Of a stretch of 55,822 nucleotides of DNA, positions 52,338 through 55,822 are shown piece by piece. A model generated the notes under the pieces. That model was not told the DNA's origin and ran no database searches. It worked only from the letters and a program-made list of their open reading frames with translations. Positions within the stretch are counted from its first letter, which is position 1; every line of letters starts with the position of its first letter. The position numbers and the translations under genes were made by a program. The DNA comes from a virus: the IMG/VR virus record IMGVR_UViG_3300020469_000059, positions 1 to 55,822 of that record; one strand, 5' to 3'.

Positions 52338-54559
52338 TATTCTTGTTCACGAAACTTCAAGGCGGCTTGCGCGTCGCGAATCGCTTGCTCTTGGTCGAAC
52401 TTTTGTTGCTTGATAGCCATCTCAAGTTCAGCCTTCTGCTGCGTAATCTGCATATCGACTTGCGCCTTCTGTAGCTTCATGTCTACCTCAGACATCTGAG
52501 GCTGTCCAGCCTCTTCTTGAATATTTTCTGCCTGTTCTCTCTGGATCTTTTCCAACGCCTTCATGGTGTTGTTGATCGCCTCTTCAGCATACTGGAGAAT
52601 CTGCTTGGCGTTTCCGACTACGGCTCCCAATGCCGGATCACCGGATGCGTATTGGGCGGTCTCGGAAATGTGCTGGTAGAGTGCCTGCAACGCCGGAAGA
52701 ACCTGCTGCGGATCTGCTTGGCCCTCGTTGATGGCCTGAATGAACTGCTGCAACAGCGGGACGTGCAACTGCAAGTGCTGGCCGTGTAACTCGCTAGAGA
52801 CAACAGGAACCTGCTGGCCCTGCTGCAACTGCTGGTTCTCAAGATACGCGATCTTGGTATCTACCGTCTGTCTCTCCGACTCTTGCGCCGGAACGTAGCG
52901 ATCCGCGAGGTCGTGGCCGACACGAGTGCTAACGATGTCACGAGTAAGGTTGCGGCGACCAACGTCGTCGAATTGACCACTGATTCCTTGAAGCTCGCGA
53001 AGCGAGACGAGTCTGTTTGCGTGCGATCCATTACCAATGGAACGAACTGCTTTGGTTTGTGCGACATCTAATTTTTGAATGAATTCTTTCTCTACGCCCC
53101 GCTTCTCACAGCGGTCGAAGAAATCTTTAATCGCCGCATCAGGCCGCTTGACCTGAACAATACGACGGACCATCTCGCGCATCAGGCGAGTCCAACTTGA
53201 GTAAAAGAGGTTAAGCGTTGAACCACTAATCCTTGTAGCGACATCCATGTCCGCTACCACCTGCATCTTGTTCTTGTATGGCGATGTCTGGTTCGGGCCA
53301 TACGGAGACATCGTATCAGTGTTGAGGTTCAACTGCTGAGTGAGATCCTGCAAGGCTGGCTGAACCGCTGTTCCTAAGTTCGGAATAGCCTTCTCGACGA
53401 TCTTCACGTTAGGTGACATCACGGCATACGCTCCGTAGAACGTGAAGCTGAGTTCGTCTAGCGAGCGTTGGTTCTCCGGCTGGATCATCACCGACGAAGC
53501 CAACATCGCGCCGTCGATCTGCTGACAACGGAGCCTGTTACTGGTCTGGATGTGGGAGAAGATCCGCTGGCCGAGTCCTCTGATCGAGTGGTAAGTGCCG
53601 TTACTGCCTACTCCATAAGTGAAGAAGATATACGCCTGTTCAGGCGAATCGTAGCGACTGACTTTCTTGTAGAGGAAATCTTTAGGACTAGACTCAGCAG
53701 ATATGTAATGACTCACGCTACCGTCGATCTCACGCACCCAGTAGTGCAACACGTCAACAGTGGGGTTCTGGATGCCTGTGTAGAGATCGTTGTTCTTAAT
53801 CTCTGCCTGCAACGCTTCATAGTCGGAGTATGTGTTGCCGGACGTGTAAGCACGGCCAGAGGTCTTGACGTTCTCCATCATGACCCGCTTGACCTCTTTT
53901 ACGTTCCAGCCGACCGCCTTAGCGGCCTTCTCGTTCTTAATAAAGTGGTATAGTTCGTGTAGCTGATACTGGCGGCGTCCGACCGCGATATCGATTGAGT
54001 TCTCCGATGCCTGCGACTGGCGCGGAATCAGAATGTCAGCGAAGCCGCCGACGCGGAACTTCCAGTCTTCGGGCGAGTCGAAGTAAGCGACTCCGACTCC
54101 ATGCTTAATAAACTGTGTGCAGAGGCGTAGGTAGCTGCTGTGGAACTCCGGCCAGCGTCGGAAGAGATCCGTCAGCTCTTGCGCTACGATGTCCTCCTTT
54201 GGCCCTGTTTCGCTCCTCTCGCCTGTAGTAGCCTTTACCTCCACAAGACGCTCCAAAGAGGTGTATAGGTCAACGTAGGCCGAAAGAGAGATGTCCAGCA
54301 GACGCTGCGCTTCCCCGAAGTTCAGGTTGGTCTTGAGTCCCTGACCACTGGCCGCTAACTGCGATTCGTTGTAGGGTGCAACGCCGTCGAACATACTGTC
54401 GATCCGCGAGCGGTTCACGGCGGACTTTTCGTCTGCGCGTAGCAAGGTTGCAAAAATACCGACGGCGGCTTTTACATCCTTGAGACGTGTTTCGACAGGC
54501 TTACCCTTTTCATCGAGGCTCCCTAAATCGAGGCCGTCTAAGTCAATTAAATTTGACAT
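52337..54559 (-). CDS. Portal protein (740 aa)
   Basis: Length (740 residues), position and segments fit a podovirus portal: an N-terminal helical domain (TRLKDVKAAVGIFATLLRAD), a beta-rich wing (VGVAYFDSPEDWKFRVGGFA), a long stem and crown region (about residues 290-560) and a very Gln-rich C-terminal coiled coil (QQLQQGQQVPVVSSELHGQH, MQITQQKAELEMAIKQQKFD). No Walker or catalytic motif. It would form the dodecameric ring through which DNA enters and leaves. The leader TATACTAGCCAAGT has no Shine-Dalgarno sequence. Confidence 0.85.
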   Translation of the reverse strand: MSNLIDLDGLDLGSLDEKGKPVETRLKDVKAAVGIFATLLRADEKSAVNRSRIDSMFDGVAPYNESQLAASGQGLKTNLNFGEAQRLLDISLSAYVDLYTSLERLVEVKATTGERSETGPKEDIVAQELTDLFRRWPEFHSSYLRLCTQFIKHGVGVAYFDSPEDWKFRVGGFADILIPRQSQASENSIDIAVGRRQYQLHELYHFIKNEKAAKAVGWNVKEVKRVMMENVKTSGRAYTSGNTYSDYEALQAEIKNNDLYTGIQNPTVDVLHYWVREIDGSVSHYISAESSPKDFLYKKVSRYDSPEQAYIFFTYGVGSNGTYHSIRGLGQRIFSHIQTSNRLRCQQIDGAMLASSVMIQPENQRSLDELSFTFYGAYAVMSPNVKIVEKAIPNLGTAVQPALQDLTQQLNLNTDTMSPYGPNQTSPYKNKMQVVADMDVATRISGSTLNLFYSSWTRLMREMVRRIVQVKRPDAAIKDFFDRCEKRGVEKEFIQKLDVAQTKAVRSIGNGSHANRLVSLRELQGISGQFDDVGRRNLTRDIVSTRVGHDLADRYVPAQESERQTVDTKIAYLENQQLQQGQQVPVVSSELHGQHLQLHVPLLQQFIQAINEGQADPQQVLPALQALYQHISETAQYASGDPALGAVVGNAKQILQYAEEAINNTMKALEKIQREQAENIQEEAGQPQMSEVDMKLQKAQVDMQITQQKAELEMAIKQQKFDQEQAIRDAQAALKFREQE

Positions 54560-54591
54560 ACTTGGCTAGTATATTGTTTTGACGGGTAATG

Positions 54592-55032
54592 TCAATCATT
54601 GGGGTAAGCCTCCTCCATAATCTTTTCCATCCGAACCCAGTGGGCGCGACCATCCTCCGTCTTGAGACGGACGTATTCTTTCTTTCCGAAGTCCTTAGTA
54701 TGCACTAAAAAAGGGACGCCCCTGTATCTTTTGCTCGTATTCTGGTATTTCCAGACAGCCCCGTATGGCGTTACCTTGTAATCAGGATAGCCGTCTACCA
54801 CTACAAACTCCTCGTCCGGCAGTCCGTGGCAGGCCACAGATGGTCTGTCGTGGTTTACTTTCCTGTAGACGCCCTCGTCGTCAGTAACAAAGGAGTGGTG
54901 TTTTAGGTTCTGCCAGTAACGCTTGATCTTCTTGTCGGTTTTCAGGTTGTAGACGTAATCGTCGTCGGTCAGGGCGTAATGGGACGCTCCCTCAATAGGT
55001 GTCCAGTCTTCGGGTATTTTGTGTTCAATCAT
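54592..55032 (-). CDS. NUMOD4-like repeat protein without HNH domain (146 aa)
   Basis: Two NUMOD4-type modules are visible: DWTPIEGASHYALTDDDYVY (residues 9-28) and EFVVVDGYPDYKVTPYGAVW (about 75-94), then a segment YVRLKTEDGRAHWVRMEKIM as in homing endonuclease-associated proteins. No HNH or GIY-YIG nuclease is present. Members of this type bind DNA next to nucleases; alone it may be a DNA-binding relic or regulator. It lies between the portal gene and palindromic element copy 2. Confidence 0.55.
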   Translation of the reverse strand: MIEHKIPEDWTPIEGASHYALTDDDYVYNLKTDKKIKRYWQNLKHHSFVTDDEGVYRKVNHDRPSVACHGLPDEEFVVVDGYPDYKVTPYGAVWKYQNTSKRYRGVPFLVHTKDFGKKEYVRLKTEDGRAHWVRMEKIMEEAYPND

Positions 55033-55044
55033 GTCGGAGTTGGT

Positions 55045-55124
55045 AAAAAAAACTTTTCTCTGAGGCTCTTAGTACCTAATAATATATTATTAGGTACTAT
55101 ACGTCCAGAAGAAAAGTTTTTTTT
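55045..55124. repeat. ~80-bp palindromic element, copy 2
   Basis: Near-perfect palindrome with a core of TTAGTACCTAATAATA and TATTATTAGGTACTAT flanked by CTTTTCTCTGAG and A/T tracts, as in copy 1. It lies 13 bp upstream of the 146-aa gene start. Copies 2 and 3 are 119 bp apart in the same orientation, and the sequence between them resembles the end of the 88-aa gene's coding sequence, so the unit was tandemly duplicated. Confidence 0.85.
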
Positions 55125-55163
55125 CTGGTTTTAGGTGCTGCTTTTCCAGCACTGCATATCGGT

Positions 55164-55241
55164 AAAAAAAACTTTTCTCTGAGGCTCTTAGTATCTAATA
55201 ATATATTATTAGGTACTAAAGGTCTGAGGAGAAAGTTTTTT
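55164..55241. repeat. ~80-bp palindromic element, copy 3
   Basis: As copy 2, with core TTAGTATCTAATAATA and TATTATTAGGTACTAA. It overlaps the stop codon of the following minus-strand gene (stop at 55240). Copy 1 also abuts a gene end, so these elements behave like terminators placed at the 3' ends of minus-strand genes. Confidence 0.85.
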
Positions 55242-55500
55242 ATTGGGTTTTAAGTGCCGCTTTTCTAGCATTGCGTTTAGCCATGATTTTAGCCTTGTTT
55301 TTACGGTAATACTCTTTGTTGTAGTTCTTTACCCGATTCTTGAATGACTCATACTCCTCCGGCTCAAGGACTTTTGCCACCTCTAATTTCCGAGAGTAGC
55401 TGTATTTTGTCTTACGGTAATACTCATTTTGGTAGTCGAGCCTCTTTTCCCGATTCTTCAAATAGTATTCCTTCTTCTTTTTTGGGTCGTAATTTGCCAT
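55240..55500 (-). CDS. Basic YYxKN-repeat protein (86 aa)
   Basis: ATG at 55500. The protein is built from short repeats such as KKKEYYLKNREKRLDYQNEY, then YRKTK, and ends AKIMAKRNARKAALKTQ, giving a strongly basic, tyrosine-rich sequence. Phage proteins of this YY.KN type are thought to bind nucleic acid, often next to homing-type genes. The 3' end of its gene is partly duplicated between palindromic copies 2 and 3. Confidence 0.55.
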   Translation of the reverse strand: MANYDPKKKKEYYLKNREKRLDYQNEYYRKTKYSYSRKLEVAKVLEPEEYESFKNRVKNYNKEYYRKNKAKIMAKRNARKAALKTQ

Positions 55501-55756
55501 GCCCAACTCTAGCCGAAAGCCAGACCCCCGTCAATTTTTTTCTAAACACACATATATACATGTGCACGCCACGCAAAAAAGTCGAGACCTACCGGTGGCG
55601 TATCCCGAACCCCGAACCCCGAACCACTATCACTATCATCACATCACGATACGACGATGCGTGATTCAGGGTGGGGGATCAGGATGCGGGAATCAGGGAA
55701 CAGGGAATCAGGTGTCGGTGGATCGACAGGATGGCGGGACGTTGCTCTGCATCGTG
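55501..55756. other. Non-coding right end with short repeats
   Basis: No convincing gene over 250 bp. Holds three CCCCGAA units near 55604-55625 (similar to the C-rich repeats after genes in the left block) and a purine-rich stretch with repeated GGGAATCAGG-like units (about 55660-55720). It could carry promoters for the minus block that starts at 55500 or for the left block if the ends join, but no specific motif is clear. Confidence 0.5.
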
Positions 55757-55822
55757 TCTGGTCTGGTCTGGTCTGGTCTGGTCTGGTCTGGTCTGGTCTG
55801 GTCTGGTCTGGTCTGGTCTGGT
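55757..55822. repeat. TCTGG pentamer repeat at the end of the window
   Basis: About 13 exact copies of TCTGG run to the last base. Such tracts commonly stop an assembly, so this may be the assembly's break point and not a biological end. Its true length is unknown. Confidence 0.9.

Noticed and set aside
55757-55822. CRISPR array or coding repeat at the right end
   Set aside because: Unit of five bases with no spacers; simple sequence repeat.

Overview
The window is almost certainly most or all of one double-stranded DNA phage genome of about 56 kb. It carries a full head-packaging set (small and large terminase, portal, scaffold-like protein, major capsid protein), a replication set built around a family A DNA polymerase and a primase-helicase, a lysis cassette, tail and fibre proteins and several glycosyltransferases. 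I see no tape-measure protein, tail sheath or integrase, and a single 3941-residue protein takes up 21% of the window. This fits a short-tailed (podovirus-like) phage that ejects a very large internal protein. Most genes lack a clear Shine-Dalgarno sequence and many start after A-rich leaders containing AACCAA(T). That hints at a host that does not rely on Shine-Dalgarno initiation (Bacteroidetes and some Verrucomicrobia behave this way), but the host cannot be named from this sequence. Layout: four blocks alternate in strand. Block 1 (4-4319, plus) holds small, probably early genes, a C39-like peptidase, a DUF932 protein and two tiny membrane proteins. Several are preceded by elaborate hairpins, three of which fold over the start codon. 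It ends at a strong terminator (4343-4377). Block 2 (21196-4450, minus) runs from the large terminase through a 97-residue protein, two paralogous repeat proteins and a coiled-coil protein to the giant protein. Block 3 (21207-32921, plus) starts only 10 bp away with the small terminase and continues through nucleotide and recombination genes (DUF1599, RuvC-like, SF2 helicase, DnaA-domain-IV-like, PD-(D/E)XK exonuclease), DNA polymerase and primase-helicase. Block 4 (55500-32901, minus) reads from small accessory genes through portal, scaffold, capsid, tail and fibre proteins, three glycosyltransferases, a trypsin-like protease, holin candidates, a spanin-like pair, an amidase, a lysozyme and small basic proteins. 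How it works together: the portal-scaffold transcript ends at a terminator (50831-50860) and the capsid gene has its own 335-bp upstream region with a 28-bp direct repeat, so capsid is probably expressed separately and strongly. The serine-aspartate repeat protein sits directly upstream of three glycosyltransferase genes in the virion operon, which suggests the phage may glycosylate its own particle. Lysis appears to use two wall-degrading enzymes of different bond specificity plus a lipoprotein encoded partly out of frame inside a coiled-coil gene. Most unusual: (1) three copies of a double hairpin whose second stem pairs with the start codon; (2) a TGA inside an otherwise continuous reading frame, itself inside an 11-pair stem-loop; (3) an ~80-bp near-perfect palindrome in three copies, two in a 119-bp tandem duplication with a gene remnant; (4) a duplicated and internally triplicated gene next to the ejection genes; (5) the possible virion glycosylation locus. 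The right end runs into a TCTGG repeat, so the two ends may join in the real genome but this cannot be shown here.
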